Shown here piece after piece: positions 9,110 through 17,120 of a stretch of DNA of 62,673 bases. Positions within the stretch are counted from its first letter, which is position 1, and each line of letters opens with the position of its first letter. Made by a program: the position numbers and the translations under genes. Location of the stretch: positions 1 through 62,673 of the forward strand of contig JAEKKI010000162.1 in the NCBI GenBank assembly GCA_019510485.1. Direction: 5' to 3'. The stretch comes from Catenulisporales bacterium (GTDB lineage: Bacteria > Actinomycetota > Actinomycetes > Streptomycetales > Catenulisporaceae). The notes beneath the pieces were generated by a model, which was given only the letters and a program-made list of their open reading frames with translations, did not search any database and had not been told where the DNA came from.

Positions 9110-9260
9110 TCCGCCTCGCGCGAGACGCGTCCGCGCCCCGGCTCGGACCCGGTACGACCGAACCCCCCGCATGGTCCAGAATATGAGCGCGGGCCCGCCG
9201 GTCCGCGGCGGCTCGCGCGGGCCGTCGACCGCGCGTGAGGAAAGGGCGGCAAGGAAGCCG

Positions 9261-9641
9261 ATGACCCCCGAAGAGCTGAAGTACACCGCCGAGCACGAGT
9301 GGGTCCGCTCCGGCGACGCCGACAGCGTCCGGGTCGGGATCACCGACTACGCCCAGGAGCAGTTGGGGGACATCGTCTTCGTGCAGCTGCCCGAGGTCGG
9401 CGCCCGGATCACCGCCGGCGAGCCGTGCGGCGAGCTGGAGTCCACCAAGAGCGTCAGCGACCTGTACGCGCCGCTGACCGGCACCGTCACCGCCGTCAAC
9501 GAAACCCTGGACGCCCAGCCCGACCTGGTGAACTCCGACCCGTACGGCGAGGGCTGGATCTTCGACGTGCTGCCGGACGACGCCGCCGAGATCGACGCGC
9601 TGCTGGACTCGAAGGGCTACGAGGCCACGCTCGAAGGCTGA
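9261..9641 (+). CDS. gcvH: Glycine cleavage system H protein
   Basis: 126-residue lipoyl carrier of the glycine cleavage complex, shuttling the aminomethyl group between the P, T and L proteins. The start [16 protein letters not shown] is canonical; the lipoyl-lysine loop reads [12 protein letters not shown] and the C-terminal half carries [13 protein letters not shown]. An in-frame start 90 nt upstream is rejected because the extra residues are not conserved and a GGCAAGGAAG site precedes the ATG at 9261. It occupies the Rv1826 position of the block and is followed by a strong terminator, which separates it from the FHA gene. Confidence 0.95.
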   Translation: MTPEELKYTAEHEWVRSGDADSVRVGITDYAQEQLGDIVFVQLPEVGARITAGEPCGELESTKSVSDLYAPLTGTVTAVNETLDAQPDLVNSDPYGEGWIFDVLPDDAAEIDALLDSKGYEATLEG

Positions 9642-9665
9642 GCCGGGCCTAAGAAAAGCGCGAAC

Positions 9666-9706
9666 GAGTCCGGGACCGGCGACGTCCGGTCCCGGACTCC
9701 CTTTTC
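9666..9706 (+). terminator. Intrinsic terminator after gcvH
   Basis: Perfect 14-bp hairpin (arms 9666-9679 and 9686-9699, 6-nt loop) followed by CCTTTTC. This is one of the few hairpins in the window with a T-rich tail. It ends the phosphatidyltransferase-to-gcvH transcription unit. Confidence 0.85.
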
Positions 9707-9863
9707 GAGGTCTGAGACGTCGTAGGCTGGACGGGGAGATGAACAACCCGCACCGCCGCATCGGCGCGTTCCGGTTGACCTCGATGAGAGGCGCCCCATA
9801 AGTTGCGACCAACGCAGGCGGCCACCACCGCCGCCAAGCCGAATACTCCGGGAGGCCCACGAC

Positions 9864-10406
9864 ATGCCGTTCTGCACCAGGTGCGGGAACGCCAACCAAG
9901 CGGGGAGCCGCTTCTGCTCGCACTGCGGCACCGCCCTGGCCGAGCCCCCGCTGCCGGGTGACCCCCTGGCCGCAGAGGGGGCCGCGGAGCGGACCTCGAC
10001 CATGTCGCTGTCCGGCGTGGACCTGGCCGAGCCCGAGGCGAGCACGGTCGGTGAGGACACCGAGCGGCTCAGCCTGGCCCCGGCCGACCGCGAGGCCCTG
10101 GCGGCGCTGCCGGCGGGCTCGGCGCTGCTGGTGGTGCGGCGCGGCCCCAACGCCGGCAGCCGGTTCCTGCTGGACGCCGACGTGACCACGGTGGGCCGCA
10201 GCCCCGACAGCGACATCTTCCTGGACGACGTGACCGTCTCGCGCCGGCACGCCGAGTTCGCGCGCACCGCGCAGGGCTTCCTGGTGCGCGACGTCGGCAG
10301 CCTCAACGGCACCTATGTCGACCGCAACCTGATCCAGGAGGCGCTGCTGCGCGACGGCGACGAGGTCCAGGTCGGGAAGTACCGCCTGGTGTTCCACGCG
10401 GGCTGA
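9864..10406 (+). CDS. garA: GarA/OdhI-like FHA domain protein with zinc-ribbon N-terminus
   Basis: 180 residues. An N-terminal zinc ribbon (CTRCG ... CSHCG) is followed by a Thr/Ser-rich linker ERTSTMSLSG, in the position of the phosphorylated ETTS motif of GarA/OdhI, and then an FHA domain from about residue 90 with GRSPDSD, SRRHAEF and SLNGTYVDR. In relatives, phosphorylation by Ser/Thr kinases makes the FHA domain bind its own tail, releasing 2-oxoglutarate dehydrogenase and glutamate enzymes; the same control of carbon flow is likely. The gene order gcvH-garA-merR-BFN-merR is conserved with Rv1826-Rv1830. The zinc ribbon is a common addition outside mycobacteria. Confidence 0.85.
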   Translation: MPFCTRCGNANQAGSRFCSHCGTALAEPPLPGDPLAAEGAAERTSTMSLSGVDLAEPEASTVGEDTERLSLAPADREALAALPAGSALLVVRRGPNAGSRFLLDADVTTVGRSPDSDIFLDDVTVSRRHAEFARTAQGFLVRDVGSLNGTYVDRNLIQEALLRDGDEVQVGKYRLVFHAG

Positions 10407-10494
10407 CGGGTCCGCGGCGCGGGAGACCGGGGTAGATCGGGGCAGACCAGGCGAGGCGGACGAGGGGGCCTGAAGGAAGGCAGGGACGACCGGC

Positions 10495-11457
10495 GTGTCC
10501 GGCGAGGCGCTCACCATCGGCGAAGTCATCGGCCGCCTGGCCGCCGACTTCCCGGACCTGACCGTTTCCAAGATCCGATACCTGGAGAGCGGCGGCCTGA
10601 TCAGCCCCGGGCGCACCCCGGCCGGCTACCGGCGGTTCAGCGAGGAAGACGTCGAGAAGCTGCGCTGGGTGCTGGCCGCGCAGCGCGACCAGTACCTGCC
10701 GCTGAAGGTGATCCGGCAGCACCTGGCCGCCGGCGGGCCGCGCGGAGCGGACGGCGACGCCGAGGAGATCGTGGCGGCGCTGACGTCGGGCGCTGATCTG
10801 GGCGCCGAGTTCGCCGCCGATCCGGACGACGGCGAACCGCACACGGCGTCGACGGCTCTGCCCGCCGCGTCCGCCCTGAAACCGCCGCTCGCCCCACTCC
10901 CGCGGCCCCGCTCCCGGGCCGTCACCGTGGCCGACCCGGAGTTCTACGAGAGCACCCGCGCCGACGTCGGCGAGCTGTATCTGGGCCGCGAAGGGCTGGC
11001 GCGCACCGCGGGTGTGTCCGGGTCCTTCGTCGCCGAGCTGGTCTCCTTCGGCCTGCTGCCGCACGCCGAGTCCTACGGCGGCGACGCGGTGTTCATCGTG
11101 CGCGCCGCCGCGGCGCTGACCGAATTCGGGCTCGAAGCCCGCCACCTGCGCCCGCTGCTGACCGGCGCGCGCAACACCGCCGGACTGCTCGGCGGCCTGC
11201 TGCCCACGCGCCGCCACGACGGCGTGGCGGGCTCCGGTCGCCAGGCCGCCGCGACCCGTGTGGCCGCCCGGTCCGCCGAGGCCTCCGCGGCGGCGGTGAA
11301 GCTCTACGCGGCCCTGCTGCGCGCCGAACTCGCCCCGCGGGGACCGCAGGGCTCTCCGAATTCTGCAATGCCGGCAAGCCCTCCGACCTCCGCGCCGGGC
11401 GCATCCCACGAATCTTCCTCCAGCCCCGGAATGCCCGGCGGGCCCGTAGCGCGATAG
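10495..11457 (+). CDS. ftsR: MerR-family regulator, FtsR/Rv1828-like
   Basis: 320 residues from a GTG with a GGAAGG site about 11 nt upstream. The N-terminal winged helix is typical MerR: LTIGEVIGRLAADFPDLTVSKIRYLESGGLISPGRTPAGYRRF in pieces, with R-Y-L-E and GYRRF signatures. A second HTH-like region (LYLGREGLARTAGVSGSFVAELVSFGLL) follows near residue 165, as in the Rv1828/FtsR group. In Corynebacterium the homolog FtsR activates ftsZ; the same role here is inference from family and synteny. A low-complexity Pro/Ala linker separates the two regions, and the last 50 residues are Pro/Ser-rich. The next gene starts within 11 nt. Confidence 0.85.
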   Translation: MSGEALTIGEVIGRLAADFPDLTVSKIRYLESGGLISPGRTPAGYRRFSEEDVEKLRWVLAAQRDQYLPLKVIRQHLAAGGPRGADGDAEEIVAALTSGADLGAEFAADPDDGEPHTASTALPAASALKPPLAPLPRPRSRAVTVADPEFYESTRADVGELYLGREGLARTAGVSGSFVAELVSFGLLPHAESYGGDAVFIVRAAAALTEFGLEARHLRPLLTGARNTAGLLGGLLPTRRHDGVAGSGRQAAATRVAARSAEASAAAVKLYAALLRAELAPRGPQGSPNSAMPASPPTSAPGASHESSSSPGMPGGPVAR

Positions 11458-11467
11458 GGTGGACACT

Positions 11468-11938
11468 GTGAACGAACTCGACGTCGTCGGCGTCCGCGTC
11501 GAGATGCCGTCCAATCAGACGATCGTCCTGCTGCGCGAGGTCAGCGGCGAGCGGTACCTGCCGATCTGGATCGGGGCGAACGAGGCCTCGGCGATCGCGC
11601 TGGCCCAGCAGGGCGTCACCCCCCCGCGTCCGCTGACCCACGACCTGTTCCGGGATGTGCTGGCCGCCTTCGGCCGGCAGCTGGTCGAGGTCCGGATCAC
11701 CGCGATGCGCGACATGGTGTTCTACGCCGAGCTGGTCTTCGACGGCGGGTTGCAGGTCAGCGCCCGGCCCTCGGACGCCATCGCGCTGGCGCTGCGCACC
11801 GGGGCCACCATCTACGGGGCCGAGGAGGTGCTCGCCGAGAGCAGCATCCTGATCCCGGACGAGCAGGAGGACGAGGTGGAAGTGGAGCGGTTCCGCGAAT
11901 TCCTCGACCAGGTCTCGCCCGAGGACTTCGGGGCCTGA
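11468..11938 (+). CDS. Bifunctional nuclease (BFN/DUF151) domain protein
   Basis: 156 residues from GTG (VNELDVVGVRVEMPSNQ), the family's usual first residues; a GTG 9 nt earlier is possible. The BFN core is complete: LPIWIGANEASAIALAQQGV, PLTHDLF, and SARPSDAIALALRTGATIYG. Plant BFN proteins have RNase/DNase activity; the bacterial DUF151 role is unknown, though it is a near-universal actinobacterial neighbour of the MerR genes (Rv1829). It ends with DEDEV-type acidic residues and ISPEDFG-like sequence. It is co-transcribed with the upstream MerR gene. Confidence 0.9.
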   Translation: MNELDVVGVRVEMPSNQTIVLLREVSGERYLPIWIGANEASAIALAQQGVTPPRPLTHDLFRDVLAAFGRQLVEVRITAMRDMVFYAELVFDGGLQVSARPSDAIALALRTGATIYGAEEVLAESSILIPDEQEDEVEVERFREFLDQVSPEDFGA

Positions 11939-12248
11939 CACGCTCGGCCGGCCGCGTAGGCCTCGCCGATTCTGCCGCGCGCCACGCGGCGATGTGTCGC
12001 GCGGCGTGCGGTGCGAAGGGTGCGGTGTTCGTCGTCCCGATCGTCCGATTCGCGAAGACACGCCCGATGCCTCCCCGGCGATGTCGTTGACCGGCGCCGG
12101 GTACCGCGCATACGGTCGAAGACAGCTACCAGGCGGGGTTTGCGGAGGCTGATCGAAGCCAAGGAATCCGTGCGAGGAGATCTTTCCTCCACGACGGCGG
12201 ATCGGCGCGGGTCCAACACCTGGGCTCTTCAAGCGGAAGGCCAAGCAC
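11939..12248. other. Intergenic region, 310 bp, contains promoter
   Basis: No gene is supported here. It contains the promoter-like pair described at 12087-12116 and the leader of the second MerR gene, including a GGAAGG ribosome site near 12236. Confidence 0.6.
12087..12116 (+). promoter_or_regulatory. Candidate sigma-A promoter of second MerR gene
   Basis: TTGACC, an 18-bp spacer, then TACGGT, a TAnnnT -10 as used in actinobacteria. It lies 133 bp before the MerR ATG at 12249, with no other gene between. Confidence 0.5.
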
Positions 12249-12896
12249 ATGACCGGGACGGGCGCTGCGGGCGGGAGCGGGTTCCCGCGCGCGGTCGGAC
12301 CGGGCGACCTGCCGACCGCCGCCGCGCGGCGCGGGGACGCCCCGGCCCCGCCGCTGGGCTACCGCGGGCCGACGGCCTGCGCCGCGGCCGGCATCACCTA
12401 CCGCCAGCTGGACTACTGGGCCCGCACCGGCCTGGTCGAGCCGTCGATCCGGTCCGCCACGGGCTCCGGGTCGCAGCGGCTGTACAGCTTCCGCGACATC
12501 ATCGCGCTGAAGATCGTCAAACGGCTGCTGGACACCGGCGTGTCGCTGCAGAACATCCGGATCGCGGTCGGCTACCTGCGCGCCCGCGGCGAGGCCGACC
12601 TGGCCGGCGTCACCCTGATGAGTGACGGTGCGAGCGTGTACGAGTGCACGTCCCCGACCGAGGTCTTCGACCTGGTGCAGGGCGGCCAGGGCGTGTTCGG
12701 CATCGCGGTGGACGCGGTGTGCCGCGAGGTCGAGGGGACGCTGCGGCAGTTCCCGGGGTACGCGGACGGGGAGGGTGGCGGCGCGGGCCCGGCCGGTTCC
12801 GCCTCCGCTTCGGGCGAGGAGCCGGCGGCCGGAGTCGGCGGGGACCCCGACGGCATGGACGAGCTGGCGCGGCGACGGCGGATACGGGCGGTCTGA
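12249..12896 (+). CDS. MerR-family regulator, Rv1830-like
   Basis: 215 residues. The MerR winged helix spans about residues 36-105 with GYRGPTACAAAGITYRQLDYWARTGLVEPS and SQRLYSFRDIIALK signatures, and the following helix VKRLLDTGVSLQNIRIAVGYLR is the dimerisation start. The C-terminal part carries VYECTSPTEVFDLVQGGQGVFGIAVD, typical of the Rv1830 family. It completes the Rv1822-Rv1830-like block but has its own upstream region and promoter candidate. The ATG is preceded by GGAAGG. Target genes cannot be told from sequence. Confidence 0.88.
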   Translation: MTGTGAAGGSGFPRAVGPGDLPTAAARRGDAPAPPLGYRGPTACAAAGITYRQLDYWARTGLVEPSIRSATGSGSQRLYSFRDIIALKIVKRLLDTGVSLQNIRIAVGYLRARGEADLAGVTLMSDGASVYECTSPTEVFDLVQGGQGVFGIAVDAVCREVEGTLRQFPGYADGEGGGAGPAGSASASGEEPAAGVGGDPDGMDELARRRRIRAV

Positions 12897-12986
12897 GGCT
12901 GTTTTGACGGCTTGGCCGGCCGCTAGTCGGCCGCTTGTCGGCCGTGGTGGCTTTTCGGCCGCAGCCGCTCCTGGAACCCGCCCCCG

Positions 12987-13694
12987 GTGCCACGCGTCTT
13001 GTCGGATGTGACCCGAATGCCGCTGCTCCGAACCCGAAAGGCCCAGCGCCGGCTGTACCAGGCCGCCGTGCTGGCCGTGCTGGTGTTCTTCGCACCGGTG
13101 ACCGCCGTCCGCGCCTACGCCTCCTCCTATCAGCGCGGTACGGCTTCGGTGCCATACGAACCGGTGGCGGTCGTCTTCGGCGCGGCCGCGCCCAACGGGC
13201 ATCCGTCGCCGTATCTGGCCCGCCGCCTCGACGTGGCGCTGAACTTGTACCGGCACGGCAAGGTCACGGTGATCCTGGTGACCGGCGCGACCGCGCCGTA
13301 TTACGACGAGCCGACAGCGATGCGCGACTATCTGGTCGCTCGCGGCGTGCCGGCGTCGCGGATCGTCCGGGACTTCGCAGGCTTCGATACCTGGGAATCC
13401 TGCGTGCGCGCCAAGAAGATCTTCGGGGTCGACCGCGCGACGCTGGTGACTCAGGACTTCCACCTACCTCGCGCCCTGATGCTCTGCCACGCCGCCGGGG
13501 TCTCCGCCTACGGCGTCGCCGACACCGGTGCCGGCGCGGCCGGTGAATCCGAGCTCGTACACGACTCCGCGCGCGAGGTCCTCGCGGGTTTCAAGGCGCT
13601 CGGACAGGCGGTGTTCCAGCCTGACCCGAAATACCTCGGCCAGAAGGAGACCGCCGTCGCCGACGCGCTCGCGGCCGCCGGCACCGGCCGCTGA
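12987..13694 (+). CDS. SanA/YdcF-like DUF218 membrane protein
   Basis: About 235 residues with an N-terminal membrane anchor (LYQAAVLAVLVFFAPVTAVRAYA) and a DUF218 domain: VAVVFGAAAPNGHPSPYLARRLD, VILVTGA, DTWESCVRAKKIF and LVTQDFHLPRAL. SanA in enterobacteria affects envelope permeability and vancomycin exclusion; DUF218 proteins are thought to act on envelope precursors. The start is uncertain: GTG at 12987, GTG at 13008 and ATG at 13017 are all in frame before the same anchor, and none has a strong ribosome site. It stands alone, convergent with the phosphatase gene. Confidence 0.8.
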   Translation: MPRVLSDVTRMPLLRTRKAQRRLYQAAVLAVLVFFAPVTAVRAYASSYQRGTASVPYEPVAVVFGAAAPNGHPSPYLARRLDVALNLYRHGKVTVILVTGATAPYYDEPTAMRDYLVARGVPASRIVRDFAGFDTWESCVRAKKIFGVDRATLVTQDFHLPRALMLCHAAGVSAYGVADTGAGAAGESELVHDSAREVLAGFKALGQAVFQPDPKYLGQKETAVADALAAAGTGR

Positions 13695-13703
13695 CTCCCA
13701 TAC

Positions 13704-13733
13704 GGTGGCAGCCGCCGCGCCCGGCGGCCACCG
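13704..13733. terminator. Hairpin between convergent genes
   Basis: A GC-rich imperfect hairpin (GGTGGC...GGCCACC with a one-base bulge) between the SanA-like gene and the convergent phosphatase gene. There is no T tract, as is usual for many actinobacterial terminators. Confidence 0.45.
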
Positions 13734-13760
13734 AGCGTCTCAGGGCTCATAGAAGGCCGC

Positions 13761-14285
13761 TCAGCCCCGCTTCTCCTTCAACCCGCGCCGGATCTCCTCC
13801 ACGATCCCCGGCGCCGCGCGCTCGATCAGCTCCAGGACATGCTCGAAGGCATCGTCGTCCTCGTAATAGGGATCCGGCACGTCCAGATCCGGCCCCGCCG
13901 CCGGATCGAACGACCGCAGCAGCCGGATCTTCGCCCGGTCGCGGTCATCGCGGGCCAGCGCGCGCAGCTCGCGCAGATGCGTGGCGTCCAAGGCGATGAT
14001 CAAGTCGTACTCGTCGAACCAGCCGCGCTGGAACTTGCGCGCCGTGTGGTCGCTGCTGAAGCCGCCGCGGCGCAGCGTGCGGACCGTGCGATGGTCCGCC
14101 GGGTCCCCGACGTGCCAGCCGCCGGTGCCGGAGCTGTCGATCACCGCGGGCAGGCCCTCGTCGGCCACGTACTTGCGCAGCACGTGCTCGGCCATGGGGG
14201 AGCGGCAGATGTTGCCGGTGCAGACGAAGGTCACCCGGTAGGGGCGGCGCGCGGCGGCGTCGGTGGGGATAGCGGCGTCGGACAT
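13761..14285 (-). CDS. Low-molecular-weight protein-tyrosine phosphatase
   Basis: 174 residues from ATG (MSDAAIPTDAAAR). The active-site P-loop CTGNICRSP provides the catalytic Cys and Arg, and DPYYEDDDAF contains the general-acid Asp-Pro pair. Such enzymes dephosphorylate tyrosine kinases controlling exopolysaccharide or act as secreted phosphatases (PtpA-like). There is no kinase neighbour. A longer open frame upstream to 14492 is not supported by the family. It is divergent from the DprE2-like gene at 14375. Confidence 0.93.
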   Translation of the reverse strand: MSDAAIPTDAAARRPYRVTFVCTGNICRSPMAEHVLRKYVADEGLPAVIDSSGTGGWHVGDPADHRTVRTLRRGGFSSDHTARKFQRGWFDEYDLIIALDATHLRELRALARDDRDRAKIRLLRSFDPAAGPDLDVPDPYYEDDDAFEHVLELIERAAPGIVEEIRRGLKEKRG

Positions 14286-14374
14286 GTGATCGATTGTCCC
14301 CCGGACCCGCCCCGCGCGGGGAATCGGCAGGTCGCTCCCGGCGCCGGCCGCCGAACCTGGCAGACTGTGCCACC

Positions 14375-15133
14375 GTGGACCAACCGGGTACGAAGACAGA
14401 GGGCGCCGTGCTGCTGCTCGGCGGCCGCAGCGAGATCGGGCTGAAAGTGGCCGAGCGGCTGGCCGCGGGCCGCACGGTCCTGCTAGCCGCACGACGCAGC
14501 GCCGACCTGGCGGCCGAGGAGGCGCGGATCCGCGCGGCCGGCGCCAGGGAGGTCCACCGTGTCGAGTTCGACGCCGACGACGTCACCTCGCACCAGCAGC
14601 TGCTCCCAGACCTGTTCGCCACCCACGGCCCGATCGCCGTCGTCGTGGTCGCCTTCGGCATCCTCGGCGACCAGGCCCGGGCCGAGCAGGACCCGGCACA
14701 CGCCGTCGCGGTGGTCCACACCGACTACGTCGCCCAGATCAGCGTCCTGACGGTACTGGCGAACCTCCTGCGCTCCCAGGGCAGCGGCGACCTCGTGATC
14801 TTCTCCTCCGTCGCCGGCCTGCGCGTACGCCGCGCCAACTACGTCTACGGCTCGGCCAAGGCGGGCCTGGACGGCTTCGCCAGCGGCCTCGGCGACGCCC
14901 TGCACGGCAGCGGTGTGCACCTGCTGCTGGTGCGGTCCGGCTTCGTCATCGGCCGGATGACCGAGGGCATGACCCCGGCCCCGCTGTCCAGCACCCCGGA
15001 CCAGGTGGCCGACGCGGTGGTCAAGGCTCTGCGAAAGCGGCGCATCAGGGTATGGGTGCCGTGGGCGCTGCGGCCGGCGTACTTCGTGGCGCGGTTGGTG
15101 CCGCAGGGGGTGTGGCGGCGGATGCCGCGGTAG
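14375..15133 (+). CDS. SDR-family reductase, DprE2-like
   Basis: 252 residues from GTG (VDQPGTKTEGAVLLLGG). The glycine-rich NAD(P) loop reads LLLGGRSEIG, the catalytic Ser lies in VIFSSVAG, and Tyr/Lys in YVYGSAKAGLDGF. The C-terminal part RRIRVWVPWALRP and VPQGVWRRMP resembles decaprenylphospho-ribose 2-epimerase subunit DprE2, which with DprE1 makes the arabinofuranose donor. No DprE1 is adjacent, so a general SDR role cannot be excluded. The start is chosen at the residue preceding the Rossmann strand; an ATG at 14294 adds an unconserved Arg-rich leader. Confidence 0.8.
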   Translation: MDQPGTKTEGAVLLLGGRSEIGLKVAERLAAGRTVLLAARRSADLAAEEARIRAAGAREVHRVEFDADDVTSHQQLLPDLFATHGPIAVVVVAFGILGDQARAEQDPAHAVAVVHTDYVAQISVLTVLANLLRSQGSGDLVIFSSVAGLRVRRANYVYGSAKAGLDGFASGLGDALHGSGVHLLLVRSGFVIGRMTEGMTPAPLSSTPDQVADAVVKALRKRRIRVWVPWALRPAYFVARLVPQGVWRRMPR

Positions 15134-15139
15134 CCGGCG

Positions 15140-15712
15140 CTATCGCAGTACGTCGAACACGTTCTTCTGAATCCCGTTCCGGTAAACCTCGAACTCGACC
15201 AACTCCAGCTTCTGTGCGTCCTTGTCCGCCGCGCTGAACAGCCGCTTGCCGGCGCCGAGCAGCAGCGGGAAGACCAGCAGGTGGTAGCGGTCGATGAGAC
15301 CGGCGTCGGACAGTGCGTGGTTCAAGGTGGCGCTGCCGTGGACGATGATCGGGCCGCCGTCGGTCTGCTTCAGGGCGGCGACGTCGTCGATCGAGCGCAG
15401 GATCGTGGTGTCACCCCAGCCGGGGACCAGCTTGTCCTCGGTGAGGGTGGTGGAAACGACGTACTTCGGCATGACCTTGTAGTCGGCGAACTCTGGCATG
15501 TTCGGCCACACCGGGCTGAAGGCTTCGTAGCTGACGCGGCCGAGGAGCATCGCGGTGGCTTCTTTTTGCTCTCGGCCTTTGATCTCGTAGGCCTCGGGGA
15601 CGAATTCGATGTTCTTGAATGTCCATCCGGAGTTGCGGTAGCCGGGTTCGCCGCCCGGGGCTTCTACGACGCCGTCGGCGGAGATGAAGGCGGTGCTGAT
15701 GAGGGTGCGCAT
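15140..15712 (-). CDS. Dihydrofolate reductase / RibD C-terminal domain family protein
   Basis: 190 residues beginning MRTLISTAFISADGVVEAPG, the typical start of the YyaP/YwjB-like RibD_C family. AMLLGRVSYEAFSPVWP, KYVVSTTL, GPIIVHGSATLNHAL and LLVFPLLLGAGKRLF are the conserved blocks for NADPH binding. These are probably NADPH-dependent reductases of unknown substrate, common in streptomycetes; they are not the housekeeping DHFR or RibD. It is convergent with the DprE2-like gene, 6 bp apart. The first residue is well supported by the family. Confidence 0.88.
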   Translation of the reverse strand: MRTLISTAFISADGVVEAPGGEPGYRNSGWTFKNIEFVPEAYEIKGREQKEATAMLLGRVSYEAFSPVWPNMPEFADYKVMPKYVVSTTLTEDKLVPGWGDTTILRSIDDVAALKQTDGGPIIVHGSATLNHALSDAGLIDRYHLLVFPLLLGAGKRLFSAADKDAQKLELVEFEVYRNGIQKNVFDVLR

Positions 15713-15929
15713 GGGAGGGATTCCTTGGTTCGGTGTTTTGGATGTTTCGGTTCAGCGAAGGAGTATGGCAGTCGCTTCTGACGGGATGCCGGTAGTTGTG
15801 GTGGTCGGCGGGTCGGGGTTTGGGTCGTTCCGTTGCTTGTTCGATTGTTTGTTCACTGAACCGCTACCTCCCGCCTTAACAAACCACCGCTAGCACCAAA
15901 AAACCACCATCAACCCAATCAGCAGCCCC

Positions 15930-16994
15930 CTACCGCTCAACCTCCATAGGCAACCCACACATCCCCACCAACTCCGCCGTCCGAAAAGCCGAAACCTTCG
16001 CGATCCGATCCCCCCGGAACGTAATCACCTGCAACGACTCGGCGATCAGCCGCCCGTCATCGCCATCCGCGACCGAATACACCGCGAACGCCCGCTGCCC
16101 GTTCGCCGAAGTCGCCACCATCCGCCGATACCGCCCGTGCTGCCGCATCCGGAACCCCAGCAACCGACGCAGCATGGCAGCCCCCTGGAACCACATCGGC
16201 TGCGGCGGCATCTCCCAGATCGCGTCGTCCGTCAGCAGCTCCATCAGTGCCTCAACGTCGGCGTTCACGAACGCCCGGGCCCAGCGGTCCAGGATCACGC
16301 GCTGCTCCGCCTCGGTCGGCTCCGCCACCTCCTCGACGTCCGGCGCCACCTCCGCCAGCCGGGTCCGCGCGCGCTTCAGCAAGCTGGCGACCGCGGCCGC
16401 CGTCAGGCCGAGCAAGTCGGCGACCTCAGCCGCGCGCCACCCCAGCACGTCACGCAGGATCAGCACGGCACGCTGCCGCGGTGGCAGGTACTGGAGTGCG
16501 GCGACCAGGGCCAGGCGTAAGCCTGCGCGCGCGGCCACCACCGACGCCGGGTCGGCGGCGAACGTCGCGGTACCAGCGACAGCCCCGGCGGAGCGGTCGA
16601 ACGCCAGTAACGCGTCCGGCAGCGGTTGCAGCCACGTGATCTCCGGCGGAATCGCGCTGAGGTCGCCCTCGGGATCGGTGCTCGGCGCGCCGATCCCCAC
16701 CGGCAGCGGACGGCGTGCGCGGTGCTCCAGTGCGGTCAGGCAGGCGTTGGTGGCGATCCGGTACAGCCACGTCCGTAACGAGGCGCGGCCCTCGAAACCC
16801 TCGTACGACCGCCAGGCCCGCAAATACGTCTCCTGCACCAAGTCCTCGGCATCATGGATCGACCCGAGCATCCGGTAGCAGTGCGCGAGGATCTCCGGGC
16901 GGAACGGGTCGGCGAGGCGGATGAAGTCCTCCTGGATCCGCATCTGGCCTCCCGCCGCCGAAGCCGCCGTCGCTCCCTGCTCCACGATCGTCAT
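15930..16994 (-). CDS. ECF sigma factor, SigG type with SnoaL-like C-terminal domain
   Basis: 354 residues from ATG (MTIVEQGATAASAAG). Sigma region 2 reads LAHCYRMLGSIHDAEDLVQETYLRAW, region 4 reads LPPRQRAVLILRDVLGWRAAEVADLLGLTAAAVASLLKRAR. From about residue 235 follows a NTF2/SnoaL-like domain (WARAFVNADVEALMELLTDDAIWEMPP), the hallmark of the SigG/SigJ groups, which uses the fused domain instead of an anti-sigma factor. It is divergent from an exporter gene (126-bp gap), which is a natural candidate target. A much longer upstream open frame is an artefact of the antisense exporter gene. Confidence 0.9.
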   Translation of the reverse strand: MTIVEQGATAASAAGGQMRIQEDFIRLADPFRPEILAHCYRMLGSIHDAEDLVQETYLRAWRSYEGFEGRASLRTWLYRIATNACLTALEHRARRPLPVGIGAPSTDPEGDLSAIPPEITWLQPLPDALLAFDRSAGAVAGTATFAADPASVVAARAGLRLALVAALQYLPPRQRAVLILRDVLGWRAAEVADLLGLTAAAVASLLKRARTRLAEVAPDVEEVAEPTEAEQRVILDRWARAFVNADVEALMELLTDDAIWEMPPQPMWFQGAAMLRRLLGFRMRQHGRYRRMVATSANGQRAFAVYSVADGDDGRLIAESLQVITFRGDRIAKVSAFRTAELVGMCGLPMEVER

Positions 16995-17120
16995 GTCCTC
17001 GCCCTTCCGAGCCCTCAAGACTGGCACGAACGTGCCCTCGGTGCTACCGACTCGGCCGGCCGCCGAAAGTGGTCGCGGATCCGGCGACTGATTTCCGCGC
17101 GGGGCGTGGTCATAACGAAC